From contig FUZS01000013.1 in assembly GCA_900167215.1 (NCBI GenBank), positions 1-64,000 on the forward strand: DNA of 64,000 nucleotides. Direction: 5' to 3'. Shown here piece by piece: positions 10,953 through 19,862 of the stretch. The first letter of the stretch is position 1; every line of letters begins with the position of its first letter. The stretch comes from [Eubacterium] yurii. Lineage in GTDB: Bacteria > Bacillota > Clostridia > Peptostreptococcales > Filifactoraceae. The notes below the pieces were generated by a model that saw nothing but the letters and a program-made list of their open reading frames with translations, made no database searches and was not told the DNA's origin. The translations under genes were made by a program, and so were the position numbers.

Positions 10953-11052
10953 AAAAACTTCCCTACAACAACAAATAGCTTAGAAATATTCAAGCCTTTA
11001 TTTTAAAGCACTCTAAGCTTATTACAAAAGCTACTTTATATCATTATATTTT

Positions 11053-11649
11053 CTATTCCAGTTCCAATCTTGACATCTCGGAATTTACAATATCTTCACT
11101 TACTTTCATGGCGTCAAGAGTTTTTTGGAGCAAGTCATCTATCTCTATGCCCATCATCTCCGCTCCCCTTAATATTATATCCCTGTTGCAACCTGCAGCA
11201 AATTTCTTGTCCTTAAATTTTTTCTTCAAACTCTTAAGCTCCATATCCTTGCAACTTTTTGACGGTCTCATCAAGGCGCAGGCACCTACAAGACCTGTCA
11301 GCTCGTCCACTGCATATAAGGTCTTCTCCATTATATGCTCCGGCTTGATACTTACTCTATGGTCATACCCGTGAGAACAGATAGAGTCGATAAACTCCTG
11401 CTCAATATCGTGATTTTTAAGTATCTCCACTACCTTGACGCAATGCTCATCAGGGTACATCTCATAATCCAAATCATGAAGCAAGCCTACCAATCCCCAG
11501 TATTCACTTTCATCCTCATTGCCGCTATTTTGTGCAAATACCTTCATTACCTGCTCTACAGTTATACCGTGTCTTATGTGGAAGGCGTCCTTATTGTAGT
11601 CCATAAGCAATTTCAAGGCGTCATCCCTGTTTATATTAACGCTTTTCAT
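11053..11649 (-). CDS. HD-domain phosphohydrolase-like protein
   Basis: This is a soluble 198-aa protein of the HD superfamily. It carries H near FHIRHGITVEQVM, the metal-binding pair in LVGLLHDLDYE, a later H-x-Y-D-H (CSHGYDHR) and Asp in YAVDELTGLV, a complete set of metal ligands. Relatives are annotated as HDIG-domain hydrolases; substrates are unknown. The start is the Met of MKSVNINRDD, because GGAGG lies 6-7 nt upstream; the in-frame 17-codon extension is not supported. It is followed by the MATE gene on the same strand. Confidence 0.85.
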   Translation of the reverse strand: MKSVNINRDDALKLLMDYNKDAFHIRHGITVEQVMKVFAQNSGNEDESEYWGLVGLLHDLDYEMYPDEHCVKVVEILKNHDIEQEFIDSICSHGYDHRVSIKPEHIMEKTLYAVDELTGLVGACALMRPSKSCKDMELKSLKKKFKDKKFAAGCNRDIILRGAEMMGIEIDDLLQKTLDAMKVSEDIVNSEMSRLELE

Positions 11650-12104
11650 ATCTACCTCCAAAAATACTGATTTAAAAACTTGGATTAAATCATATTTCAC
11701 TCTGTAATTTTACTATATTTTTGACAAAAAATCAAATCAAGTCTATAATTATTGGCTGAAAATTAATATATTAGTCTTTATTGTATCTTTGATATAAGTT
11801 TTACTTATAACTTCTGATAGATTTTACATAATTGACAAAAGTAGAAAAAAAATATATCATATGCTCTGTAATTATTTTTAATTTGTAATCATACTAAGAG
11901 CTCATTTAAAAACACTGTATAAATTTTACAAAGCAAATTTTAAATCAATGGCGTTAGTATCAATAAAAATTTAATCGCATATCGGCATAAACATAATGAT
12001 TTATTCTTAAATATATGGATAATATTTATAGGACTGCTTAACTCATTATAAGTATTTGAAATTTTAGACTTAAATTATATGTTGATATCCAAATGGAGGA
12101 AAAA
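11650..12104. other. AT-rich divergent intergenic region
   Basis: There are 455 nt between the divergent HD-protein and MetQ-like genes. I looked for a SAM-I or T-box leader upstream of the MetQ-like gene and did not see conserved cores. No ORF was found. Confidence 0.5.
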
Positions 12105-12965
12105 ATGAAATCAATTAAAAAACTTTTAACATTAGCACTTGCCTCAGCACTGCTATTTACAGCATGTTCATCTGGAGGTACAAATCAAACATCTGAAGAA
12201 AAGAAAGATGACAAAAAAACTGAGCAAAGCCAAACTACAGATTCTAAGACTCTAATTGTAGGAGCAAGCCCAAGCCCACATGCTGAAATATTAAAATCAG
12301 TAGCTCCTGCTCTTGAAAAAGAAGGGATAAAATTAGAAGTTAAGGAGTTTACAGATTATATCATACCAAATACGGCTCTTGAAGAAAAGCAACTTGATGC
12401 TAACTACTTCCAACATCAACCGTATCTCGACAACTTCCAAAAAGAGCATAAAACTCATCTTAAATCTGTAGCAACTATCCACGTTGAACCGATGGCTGTT
12501 TACTCAAAGAAGATAAAAGCTCTTAGCGAACTTGCTGACGGAGCTACAGTAGCAATTCCAAACGACCCTACAAACGGCGGTAGAGCATTGATATTACTTG
12601 AAAAACAAGGTCTAATCACTATCAAAGAAGGTGTAGACAAACTCATAGCTACTGATAAAGATGTTGACAAAAACACTAAGAATTTGAAATTCAAACTTCT
12701 TGACGCTGCACAATTGCCAAGAACTCTTGATGAAGTGGACGCAGCTGTAATAAACACTAACTACGCTCTTGAAGGCGGACTAAACCCTGTAAAAGACGCA
12801 TTGGTAATAGAAGATAAAGATTCTCCTTATGCAAACATCCTTGCTGTAAGAGAAGGCGAAGAAAACGACGAAAGAGTAAAAGCACTTGTAAAAGCATTGC
12901 AAAGCGATGAAACTAAGAAATTTATAGAAGAAAAATACAATGGTGCGGTAATACCTGCATTTTAA
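12105..12965 (+). CDS. MetQ/NlpA family substrate-binding lipoprotein
   Basis: The lipoprotein signal ends in LLFTAC (Cys20 or so), followed by a Ser/Lys/Glu-rich linker. The binding domain carries the family hallmarks GASPSPHAEIL, KEFTDYIIPNTALEEKQLDANYFQHQPYLDNF, IPNDPTNGGRALILLEKQGLI and VDAAVINTNYALEGGL. Relatives bind methionine for the MetNI importer. The start is the ATG after GGAGGAAAAA; an in-frame ATG 12 nt earlier overlaps the ribosome site and was rejected. No metN or metI gene is in the window, so it is an orphan here and must use a permease encoded elsewhere. Methionine specificity is a family inference. Confidence 0.92.
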   Translation: MKSIKKLLTLALASALLFTACSSGGTNQTSEEKKDDKKTEQSQTTDSKTLIVGASPSPHAEILKSVAPALEKEGIKLEVKEFTDYIIPNTALEEKQLDANYFQHQPYLDNFQKEHKTHLKSVATIHVEPMAVYSKKIKALSELADGATVAIPNDPTNGGRALILLEKQGLITIKEGVDKLIATDKDVDKNTKNLKFKLLDAAQLPRTLDEVDAAVINTNYALEGGLNPVKDALVIEDKDSPYANILAVREGEENDERVKALVKALQSDETKKFIEEKYNGAVIPAF

Positions 12966-12980
12966 TAAGACTAATTATGA

Positions 12981-13014
12981 AAAGACAGTTGTCTATATGA
13001 CCTCTGTCTTTTTT
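12981..13014 (+). terminator. Rho-independent terminator
   Basis: AAAGACAG (12981-12988) pairs with CTGTCTTT (13004-13011), then a T-rich tail. It ends the MetQ-like gene. Confidence 0.75.
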
Positions 13015-13098
13015 ATTTTGCTGTAGCATTAGCTTATAAAAATTATTTATCTATAGATATTTTAAATTTTAATTCATATTTAATATAAAAACAAATTA

Positions 13099-13107
13099 TG
13101 GTATAAT
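13099..13107 (+). promoter_or_regulatory. Extended -10 promoter of the small peptide gene
   Basis: TGGTATAAT is a consensus extended -10. A weak -35 TTTAAT (13079-13084) lies 17 nt upstream. The predicted 5' leader carries AATCTG-ATAA-CAGATT (13125-13140), a small hairpin immediately before the ribosome site. Confidence 0.55.
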
Positions 13108-13153
13108 CTTTAAGTTATCGCAACAATCTGATAACAGATTGGAGGTGAAGAAG

Positions 13154-13252
13154 TTGAAGGAGGTTTTAATCAACATAATTATTTCCGTTTTAGCAAATGT
13201 ACTAAGTTACATTATATGTAAATTTTTAGACGGAGATACAAGCGATAACTGA
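13154..13252 (+). CDS. 32-residue hydrophobic membrane peptide
   Basis: A TTG codon placed 6 nt after GGAGGTG opens a frame reading MKEVLINIIISVLANVLSY and then IICKFLDGDTSDN. It comprises a single membrane helix and a short charged tail. Promoter, ribosome site, ORF and terminator are packed into about 190 nt, so it is an independent transcription unit. The shape resembles the small membrane peptides found between genes in many Firmicutes and also type I toxins of toxin-antitoxin systems. No antisense RNA promoter was identified. The function is unknown; that it is a real gene is supported by the complete set of expression signals. Confidence 0.6.
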   Translation: MKEVLINIIISVLANVLSYIICKFLDGDTSDN

Positions 13253-13258
13253 GAATTA

Positions 13259-13291
13259 AAAAAGCACACTGTAGGGCAGTGTGCTTTTTTG
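13259..13291 (+). terminator. Rho-independent terminator of the small peptide gene
   Basis: AAAAGCACACT-type arm ending at 13270 pairs with AGTGTGCTTTT starting at 13278; six T follow. A strong GC-centred stem. Confidence 0.85.
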
Positions 13292-13395
13292 GTGATTCGT
13301 TGATTTCAAAGTAATAACTTTGAAAAGAAGTTTTAATCAATCTTATAAGATATTATATCATAATTTTCATTTTTTTCAAGTTATATTTATATTAT

Positions 13396-15270
13396 TTAAA
13401 TTTCATATATATTATCAAATATCTTCTTTTGATATCTCTTCTTTATCATTATATACATTATAAATTCCACTGCAAGATATATGCAGCTGCAAATAACTGC
13501 CAAGCCGCTATAAGAGGCTACAGTGTTTTGCTCGATAAATAGTATGATTATCCACGAAATGCCAAGTGCTACTGTAAAAGGAAGTACAAATACCCACCTT
13601 AGAGTGCTTGACAATACATCCTTTAATTCCTCCTTGCTCAAGCCTATCTTCATCATTATGCTGTACTTTCTGCCCTCCTCTTCTATGGAAGAGTACAGTC
13701 TTGAGTAGATAATGCTTGCTATTCCTATCAAAAAGGATATACATAAGATACTGCCTACGTAAGAAACTAACTTCCTTGTAAGATTTTCGCTGTCATAATA
13801 AGAAAAATAAGATACTAAACTTTCTTTTCCCATCTCAAATCCTATGGCTTTTTTTAGCTCTTCATACTTTTGAGAGCCTCCTGCCTTAAGATCATCTTGG
13901 CTAAAGGCATATATCTTCTCCTTTACCAAGTCTTTGGATATGTCCTGATATTTACTGTCTGAAACTACAGCAACAGAAGTAAAGTATCCTGACATGGCTA
14001 TTATCCTCTTATCTGCTCCCTTTTGCCTTTTGATATCATATTCACTCAGCTTTTCTTTTACCATATCTTTTAAAACAGGCTCAGTCTTTCCGCTTACTCC
14101 CACTAAGAAGTATTCATCATCTGCAAGATTGACCTTCTCCCTATCTAAAAATTGTGCTACTTCATTGTACATGCTGTTGGATAAGATGATACGCCTTATC
14201 GGTCTTTCCTTGCTCTTAAACTTGGCATAAGCTATTGTAAGAGACTTATAGCCTTGTATATCTGCCAATTTTTGGGATAATATCTCTGCCTTCTTCTCTC
14301 CTGCCGCCTCGTCTTCCCAATTAGCATACATATAGGCGTAAGGCATGATTTTTTCCGTATCTTCTTCGATATTAAGCGGTGCCCCCACTATATAGACAAA
14401 TGAAGTCAGGACTATGGAGAATAAAATCATAGCTCCTGTCATAGTCTTGATATTTGTGTGTATCTTATATTTGAAATTGCTCAACTTTATAAGATTGTTC
14501 TTAGAATACATCCTTCCGCTTTTTTCCATAAAAAGCTGATATAGGGTAAAAATCAGACTAAATACAAAGTAGGCAATGCTGATATAAGACAGCAAATCAA
14601 GTACATAGATAAAGATAAAAAAATTCCTCGTAATGTGAAAATAAAGCGTAGGTCCAACTATTACTATAAGGGCTATTGTTGAAACTAAGAAGTGATTTTT
14701 TTCTGCTATCTCTTCTTTTTTCAAAAGATCTATGACCTTTTTTCTCCTCAATATTACCGGTGCAAGCAGTGATATGGCTAAAAACAGTCCACCCATAAGC
14801 AATATCGTAAGCATCATAGGTATAAGCGGAAGATAAAAATACAAGTCCAAACCGTCTATCATGGCTTGCGCTATCATCAAGAAAAACTTCAAAAAGACAA
14901 AGCCGCTTATAATGCCTACAAGTAGAGCAAGTAGTGAAATTATTATATTTTCAAGAAAAATCAATCTTTTAAACTGTTTTTTACTTGCTCCTATTATATT
15001 TAAGATTGCAAATTGCTTGCTCCTGTTTTTCAAAAAGTTCCCTACTGAATATAAAATCAGCACAAAGGAGAACATCATAGAAACTATACTTGCCATAAAC
15101 AATATGATACCTATGGTACTGCCCTTGTCTACTATTTGCAATGCAGGGTGCGTAGCAAGGGAAGAAAAGAGGAAGAAGATAAAAACTGAAAATACACAAC
15201 TTAAAAAATGGTAGAGATAGGTCCTGAAATCTCTCCTAATATTATTGTAGGCAAAATTAAACAGCGTCAT
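13396..15270 (-). CDS. BceB-type ABC transporter permease (FtsX family)
   Basis: This 624-residue permease has the BceB layout: an N-terminal membrane segment, a first FtsX core (FFLFSSLATHP through LLAPVILRRKKVIDLLKKEE), a large extracellular domain at about residues 315-520, and a second FtsX core near the C-terminus. Such permeases sense peptide antibiotics and free their lipid targets, and they signal to a partner kinase. The start is the ATG of MTLFNFAYNN, 6 nt after GGAGGTG. It overlaps the ATPase gene by 14 nt, so the two are translationally coupled. The drug specificity cannot be read. Confidence 0.92.
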   Translation of the reverse strand: MTLFNFAYNNIRRDFRTYLYHFLSCVFSVFIFFLFSSLATHPALQIVDKGSTIGIILFMASIVSMMFSFVLILYSVGNFLKNRSKQFAILNIIGASKKQFKRLIFLENIIISLLALLVGIISGFVFLKFFLMIAQAMIDGLDLYFYLPLIPMMLTILLMGGLFLAISLLAPVILRRKKVIDLLKKEEIAEKNHFLVSTIALIVIVGPTLYFHITRNFFIFIYVLDLLSYISIAYFVFSLIFTLYQLFMEKSGRMYSKNNLIKLSNFKYKIHTNIKTMTGAMILFSIVLTSFVYIVGAPLNIEEDTEKIMPYAYMYANWEDEAAGEKKAEILSQKLADIQGYKSLTIAYAKFKSKERPIRRIILSNSMYNEVAQFLDREKVNLADDEYFLVGVSGKTEPVLKDMVKEKLSEYDIKRQKGADKRIIAMSGYFTSVAVVSDSKYQDISKDLVKEKIYAFSQDDLKAGGSQKYEELKKAIGFEMGKESLVSYFSYYDSENLTRKLVSYVGSILCISFLIGIASIIYSRLYSSIEEEGRKYSIMMKIGLSKEELKDVLSSTLRWVFVLPFTVALGISWIIILFIEQNTVASYSGLAVICSCIYLAVEFIMYIMIKKRYQKKIFDNIYEI

Positions 15271-16012
15271 TTTCTTCACCTCCAAGTAGAGACATAGTGC
15301 TTAGTATCTCTTTTTTATATGTCTTGTCATCATTTCTGTTGATTATTTCCTGATAGATGTTGCCGTCCTTTATTATATATGTCTTGTCAGAATATGAGGC
15401 GATATTGGGATCGTGAGTTACCATGATGATAGTCACCTTCATGCTGTCATTTAGCTTTTTAAATAACTTCATCACATCCCTTGCAGACTTGGAGTCGAGA
15501 TTTCCTGTAGGCTCATCAGCAAGCAAAATAGATGGCTTATTTATTACAGCCCTTGCTATGGCAACTCTTTGCGACTGTCCTCCTGATATTTCGTATGTCC
15601 TCTTATTCAAAAGATGTGAAATTCCTAAAAATTCGCTAAGTGACTCAAGTTTTTCTTCCATTTCATCCAATGAAGCATTATCCAAGGTCAGAGGCAGTAT
15701 TATATTTTCCCCTACAGTCAAGGTATTTATAAGGTTGAATTGTTGGAATACAAAGCCAAGCTCCTGTCTTCTAAAAGTAGACAGCTCCTTGTCGTTCATC
15801 TTGTAGGGGTCAGTACCTGCTATCAATACTGAGCCTCCTGTAGGCTTGTCTATGGTTGAGATTGTATTTAAAAAGGTGCTTTTTCCGCTACCGCTTGGTC
15901 CCATGATAGCTACAAATTCGCCCTCCATTACTTCCATATTTATGTCGTTTAAGGCTTTGAAGGAAAGCTTGCCCTTATATATTTTTTCAAGATTGGAAAC
16001 TTTTAATATCAT
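15257..16012 (-). CDS. BceA-type ABC transporter ATP-binding protein
   Basis: This 251-residue ATPase shows Walker A (GPSGSGKST, about residues 38-46), Q-loop (FVFQQFNL), signature (SGGQSQRVAIARA), Walker B (ILLADEPTGNLD) and the H-loop (VTHDPNIA). The MacB/BceA-type sequence and its overlap with a BceB-like permease place it in a peptide-resistance transporter. The C-terminal extension is short. It lies 380 nt from the two-component genes on the same strand; the gap carries repeat elements and a terminator, so it probably has its own promoter controlled by the response regulator. Confidence 0.95.
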   Translation of the reverse strand: MILKVSNLEKIYKGKLSFKALNDINMEVMEGEFVAIMGPSGSGKSTFLNTISTIDKPTGGSVLIAGTDPYKMNDKELSTFRRQELGFVFQQFNLINTLTVGENIILPLTLDNASLDEMEEKLESLSEFLGISHLLNKRTYEISGGQSQRVAIARAVINKPSILLADEPTGNLDSKSARDVMKLFKKLNDSMKVTIIMVTHDPNIASYSDKTYIIKDGNIYQEIINRNDDKTYKKEILSTMSLLGGEENDAV

Positions 16013-16050
16013 AATGTACTCCTTTGTAGAACTATATTCACTATTTTTTA

Positions 16051-16129
16051 ATACTAATCACAATTTATAATAGCAAGAAATATCTTTTTTCTAAAATAAT
16101 TACAAGGCTTTTTAACTGCTTTTTAGTAT
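16051..16129 (-). repeat. MITE-like element, shortened
   Basis: A 79-bp copy with intact ATACTAA and TTAGTAT ends and the TTTATAATAGCAAG block shared by other copies; about 35 bp of interior are missing. Confidence 0.6.
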
Positions 16130-16331
16130 AAATTTATAAATTTCAAAAATATTATCCTATATTATTTATAATACCAAGAATGTTATTTTAGCAAATTACA
16201 CATTTTACATATTGTTAATATTCTTGCTGTAATAAAATTACAAGACTTTTTGATAGATTTTTAGTATAACTATAAAAATTATGCTATGATTTTCTTAATT
16301 CTCCTATATTTTAGCAGATAAATTCCAAAAG

Positions 16332-16385
16332 AAAAATCCGATAAGATTACATAAGCTTACAATTTTGTAATGTTACCGGATATCA
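16332..16385 (-). terminator. Terminator downstream of the histidine kinase gene
   Basis: On the minus strand ATCCGGTAACATTAC pairs with GTAATCTTATCGGAT with one mismatch and one G-U pair, followed by TTTTTCTTTT. It separates the regulatory genes from the ABC genes. Confidence 0.6.
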
Positions 16386-16393
16386 TCATTTTT

Positions 16394-17383
16394 CTAAAAT
16401 TCAATTGCAACTGTAGTTCCCTCATCTATCTTGGAGCTTATTTCCACCCTATGTCCGAGATATTCCACCACTCTTTTTACAATATACAGACCTATACCGC
16501 TTGAATCAGCGTTATTTCTTCCGTTTTTGCCTATATAGAAAAGTTCAAATATATTTTTCAAATCAGCCTCTTCAATGCCTATGCCCTCATCTATTATTGA
16601 CAAAATCATCTTTTCATCTTTTTTATCCGCCTTTACCACTATGCTTTGACCTTTGTTAGAGTATTTGACTGCATTGCTAAGAATCTGATTAATGACTAAT
16701 TTCATCCACTTGGAGTCGGAGTACACATAAGCTTCCTCATCTATGTCAAGCTTTGGATAGATTTGTGATGTGATAAAATAGTCCTTAAGTGCATTTATAC
16801 AGTCCTTGCATATACTTTTTAGATATACTTTTTCAGAAACAAAATCCTTTTTAAAATCTTCCAACCTGTAAATATCAAGCATTTGATTGAGATTGTACTG
16901 TAGTGCGTTTATATTTCTTTGTATCTTTTTAAATTCTTCCTTGTCGCCATGGTTTTCGCAGATTAGCTTGAGCACTGAAATAGGCGTCTTCATCTGATGT
17001 ACAAATCTGTATATCATCACCTTTTGGAGTTTTTTCTCCTGTTTTTGCTCAATTTTGCCCTTATTATCAATTTGTATAATATCATCAATCATAAGATTGT
17101 AGCTTTTTTCAAAGGAGCTCCTTGTGTCTTGAATCAGATAATCGCTTAGCACATCGCTTTTTAGAAAAAATTTTTCATATACTCTTTTTCTTTGGTAAAA
17201 TCTTACCGCAAGGTAAGAAACAAGCACAAAAAATACCAAGAAACTAAAGTAAAATACCTCTTCAATCCAGATTTTTTTGATATAAAACAGGGCTGAGAAA
17301 AAAAGTACCTGAGTCAAAAAAACTGTCAACAGCAAGGGGAGATTGTCTGAAATAAATAGTTTTAATGCCTTGTCAGTCTTCAT
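16394..17383 (-). CDS. BceS-like intramembrane-sensing histidine kinase
   Basis: The 329-residue kinase has two closely spaced N-terminal membrane helices (about residues 12-62) with almost no extracellular loop, as in kinases that take their signal from a BceAB transporter. The H-box is RFVHQMKTPISVLKL, the N-box ILSNAVKYSNKG, and G boxes are DEGIGIEEADL and SSGIGLYIVKRV. The gene overlaps the response regulator by 11 nt and ends at a terminator. Length and architecture match BceS. It most likely phosphorylates the adjacent regulator. Confidence 0.93.
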   Translation of the reverse strand: MKTDKALKLFISDNLPLLLTVFLTQVLFFSALFYIKKIWIEEVFYFSFLVFFVLVSYLAVRFYQRKRVYEKFFLKSDVLSDYLIQDTRSSFEKSYNLMIDDIIQIDNKGKIEQKQEKKLQKVMIYRFVHQMKTPISVLKLICENHGDKEEFKKIQRNINALQYNLNQMLDIYRLEDFKKDFVSEKVYLKSICKDCINALKDYFITSQIYPKLDIDEEAYVYSDSKWMKLVINQILSNAVKYSNKGQSIVVKADKKDEKMILSIIDEGIGIEEADLKNIFELFYIGKNGRNNADSSGIGLYIVKRVVEYLGHRVEISSKIDEGTTVAIEF

Positions 17384-18059
17384 ATTCCACCTTGTATCCC
17401 ATCCCTCTTACTGTTATTACCCTTAGATTTGAGTCTATGTCTTTGAGTTTTTTTCTCACTCTGCTGACTGTAACATTTAGAGTATTTTCCTCTACAAACA
17501 TCTCACTGTCCCAAATCTCTGACAGTATCTTCTCACGACTGACTACATTTGGATAGCTGTCAAACAAAATGCCGATTAATATAGCTTCGTTTTTGGGCAA
17601 ATCTATCTGATTGTCCTTGCATTTGAGCGTAAATCTCAGCTTGTTAAATGAACAGTCTCCGCAGACAGCTCCTGCCTCGTTGTTTGCATATTCGCCATAA
17701 GTCCGCCTAAGCTGAGAATTGACCTTGGCAAGCAGGAGTTCATGCGAAAAAGGCTTTGTCACATAGTCATCGCCACCGCTCATTATAGCCCTGACCTGGT
17801 CATAGTCTTCAGTCCTTGCAGACATAAATATAATTGGAGCCTTTGTTATCTTTCTGATTTGATTACACCAGTAAAAACCGTCATAATACGGTATGTTGAT
17901 GTCAAGCAAAATCAAATTTGGAGAGTGCTTTTCTACAAATTTATCTATGTTTTTGAAATCTTCACAAAGCACAACATCAAAATCGTATCTCTCAAGATGT
18001 TCCTTTACAACGCTTGCCAAATCAGAGTCATCTTCAACCATACATATCTTAAATGTCAT
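17373..18059 (-). CDS. OmpR-family response regulator, BceR-like
   Basis: The receiver domain (residues 1-120) has the acidic pair EDD near residue 8-10, the phospho-acceptor Asp in NLILLDINIPY (about residue 52), the Thr/Ser switch in IIFMSART and the Lys in YVTKPFS. A winged-helix DNA-binding domain follows (about 130-228; ILIGILFD...VNVTVSRVRKKL...VRGMGYK). It is the first gene of a two-gene operon with the kinase, and its expected target is the promoter region at 16013-16393. A GGAGGGG-type ribosome site precedes the ATG. Confidence 0.95.
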   Translation of the reverse strand: MTFKICMVEDDSDLASVVKEHLERYDFDVVLCEDFKNIDKFVEKHSPNLILLDINIPYYDGFYWCNQIRKITKAPIIFMSARTEDYDQVRAIMSGGDDYVTKPFSHELLLAKVNSQLRRTYGEYANNEAGAVCGDCSFNKLRFTLKCKDNQIDLPKNEAILIGILFDSYPNVVSREKILSEIWDSEMFVEENTLNVTVSRVRKKLKDIDSNLRVITVRGMGYKVEYED

Positions 18060-18405
18060 AATCCCCTCCTTGTATTTTATAATAATGCTATTATTATTTT
18101 GGTTAAAATATATTTTCCATATATAAAATTTTCGATTTATCTTTGAAAATTATCTTACAATAAATAATAATTATCCAATACTTAGTTAACTTTCGTATCA
18201 ATTCCCTATTTCATAATAAGAATTGACCTTTACAATACTGAATATTAATATCTGCTTTGATATAATGTTAATCCCGATTTTTAATAGCAAGTATTTTTAT
18301 TTTGAGATATTATATATTTTATATATTATCAATAATTTGTTGTAATGCAAATACATGACTGTTTAATAAGTATTTATACTAATATTATTTCAGTATTTTA
18401 TCACA

Positions 18406-18440
18406 AAAATCTGTAAAATTCCATAACGCAAAAAAGACAG
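18406..18440 (+). repeat. 35-bp direct repeat, left copy (flanks fic)
   Basis: The 35 bases are identical to 19731-19765. They begin AAAATCTGTAAAATTCC and end AAAAAAGACAG. In the right copy the last bases form the left arm of a terminator stem; in the left copy the second arm is missing. Confidence 0.85.
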
Positions 18441-18472
18441 GCTATATAATGTGACTTCCGTTATTACATTTA

Positions 18473-18585
18473 ATACTAATCACTATTTATAATATCCGCT
18501 ATTTTATCTAAGTAAATTAAAATTCATAAATCGTAAAGAATTTTCTTGTAATCTTATTAAACAGCTTTTTGACAGCTTTTTGTAT
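18473..18585 (-). repeat. MITE-like element upstream of fic
   Basis: It starts ATACTAATCAC.ATTTATAAT as other copies do and ends in TTTTTGTAT, a degenerate right end. Length about 113 bp. Confidence 0.5.
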
Positions 18586-18662
18586 AATATTATTTTAAAT
18601 ACTAAGATACTATTCCATAAAAATCATTATTCCGATAATTTGCATATATTATTCCTATATCA

Positions 18663-18691
18663 TTGATATTGTTCCGATAAAATGATATAAT
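18663..18691 (+). promoter_or_regulatory. Sigma-A-type promoter for fic
   Basis: TTGATA (18663-18668) and TATAAT (18686-18691) with a 17-nt spacer. The GGAGGG ribosome site begins about 11 nt after the -10 box, so the leader is very short. Confidence 0.7.
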
Positions 18692-18714
18692 ACAAGAGAC
18701 TGGAGGGATAATTT

Positions 18715-19608
18715 GTGTACATTACAGCAAAACAGGCAGCTGAAAAATGGGGCATATCAGATAGAAGAGTAAGGATTTTATGTTCACAAGGGAAAATTCC
18801 AGGTGCATATCAACAAGGAAGGGCTTGGAAAATACCATATGATGCAACTAAGCCGAGTGACGAAAGATATAAAAATAAGGAATCACTAATTCCGATATTG
18901 GAAGATAAATTAAAAGTTCTTAAAAAAAGAAGACCTTTAACTGAGGGAGAGTTGGAAAGATTAAATGAAGAATTCCTAACAGAATATACCTATAATTCAA
19001 ATGCTATTGAAGGTAATACTTTAACTTTACGTGAGACGGATATGGTTCTTAGAGGACTTACTATTGACAAAAAATCATTAAAGGAGCATTTGGAGGTCAT
19101 TGGACATAAGGAAGCCTTTGATTATGTAAAACAGCTCGTCAGTGAAAATGCCGAAATATCCGAAAAGCTGATAAAGGATATCCACTATTTGGTCTTGGCG
19201 GATAAAAAAGATGATAGAGGAGTGTATAGAAGAATTCCTGTTAGAATCATGGGTGCAGCACATGAACCTGTACAGCCATATTTGATTATTCCTAAAATGG
19301 AAGAGCTTTTGGAACAATATAAAAACAGCAAGGAAGATATTGTGACTAAGCTTGCCCGTTTTCATATCGAATTTGAAGACATTCATCCTTTTATTGACGG
19401 AAACGGGAGAACAGGCAGATTGTTGATTAACTTGGAGCTGATGAAAGCGGGCTATCCGCCGATAGATATAAAGTTTAGCGATCGCTTGAAATATTATGAA
19501 GCCTTTGATGAATATCATATAAAACATAATATATCGGCAATGGCAGATATGTTTGCAAGATATTTAAATAATCGACTGGATTTATATTTGTCTATTTTGG
19601 ATAAGTAA
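18715..19608 (+). CDS. Fic-domain protein with N-terminal helix-turn-helix
   Basis: Fic enzymes transfer AMP or related groups onto proteins. The core motif HPFIDGNGRTGR (His224 and following) is intact, so catalytic activity is expected. An inhibitory helix motif S95-NAI-E99-G100-N lies before it, as in class II Fic proteins whose own N-terminal helix blocks ATP. Residues 1-50 (YITAKQAAEKWGISDRRVR) look like an excisionase/MerR-type DNA-binding helix-turn-helix. The start is GTG after TGGAGGG, with a consensus promoter. The gene is alone on the plus strand, opposite to its neighbours, and bracketed by direct repeats, suggesting acquisition as a cassette. The target protein is unknown. Confidence 0.93.
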   Translation: MYITAKQAAEKWGISDRRVRILCSQGKIPGAYQQGRAWKIPYDATKPSDERYKNKESLIPILEDKLKVLKKRRPLTEGELERLNEEFLTEYTYNSNAIEGNTLTLRETDMVLRGLTIDKKSLKEHLEVIGHKEAFDYVKQLVSENAEISEKLIKDIHYLVLADKKDDRGVYRRIPVRIMGAAHEPVQPYLIIPKMEELLEQYKNSKEDIVTKLARFHIEFEDIHPFIDGNGRTGRLLINLELMKAGYPPIDIKFSDRLKYYEAFDEYHIKHNISAMADMFARYLNNRLDLYLSILDK

Positions 19609-19730
19609 TGTTAATCCCAATTTATAATGCCAAGTATTTATATCTAATCACCATTACGCTTTATAGCTTATAAGCGACTTTGTTATAATTTAATTATATG
19701 ATTTTTTGACAGCTTTTTAGTATGAGAATT

Positions 19731-19765
19731 AAAATCTGTAAAATTCCATAACGCAAAAAAGACAG
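19731..19765 (+). repeat. 35-bp direct repeat, right copy (flanks fic)
   Basis: Identical to 18406-18440. Upstream of both copies lies a related degenerate element starting GTTAATCCC (18267 and 19611), so the duplicated block is about 155-175 bp with a conserved right end. Confidence 0.85.
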
Positions 19766-19792
19766 CTATCAATAATGGCTGTCCTTTTTTCT
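19755..19792. terminator. Bidirectional terminator between fic and nanA
   Basis: GACAGC (19761-19766) pairs with GCTGTC (19778-19783) and the stem is extended by A6/T6. T-runs follow on both strands, so it serves the convergent fic and nanA genes. Confidence 0.75.
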
Positions 19793-19862
19793 TTTATTTT
19801 CTTTGATATTGATATGCAATTATTAAATATACACGCATATCTAAAAATATTTTCTTTTTAAA

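Larger units (their letters stand above)
16013..16393. other. Intergenic region with repeat elements upstream of the bceA-like gene
   Basis: This gap should hold the regulated promoter of the ABC genes on the minus strand. It contains one short element with ATACTAA/TTAGTAT ends (16051-16129), a second partial copy ending in TTTTTAGTAT near 16266, and the terminator of the kinase gene. Confidence 0.5.
18060..18714. other. Repeat-rich intergenic region upstream of fic
   Basis: It holds a degenerate repeat element (18267 to about 18375), the left copy of the perfect 35-bp direct repeat (18406-18440), another element with ATACTAA end (18473-18585), and the fic promoter. No ORF was recognised. 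Confidence 0.55.

Noticed and set aside
11650-12104. Possible SAM or T-box riboswitch before the MetQ-like gene
   Set aside because: None of the conserved cores of these classes is present in either strand.
17742-18146. 134-codon plus-strand open frame opposite the response regulator
   Set aside because: It is antisense to a clearly conserved receiver domain and lacks a ribosome site.
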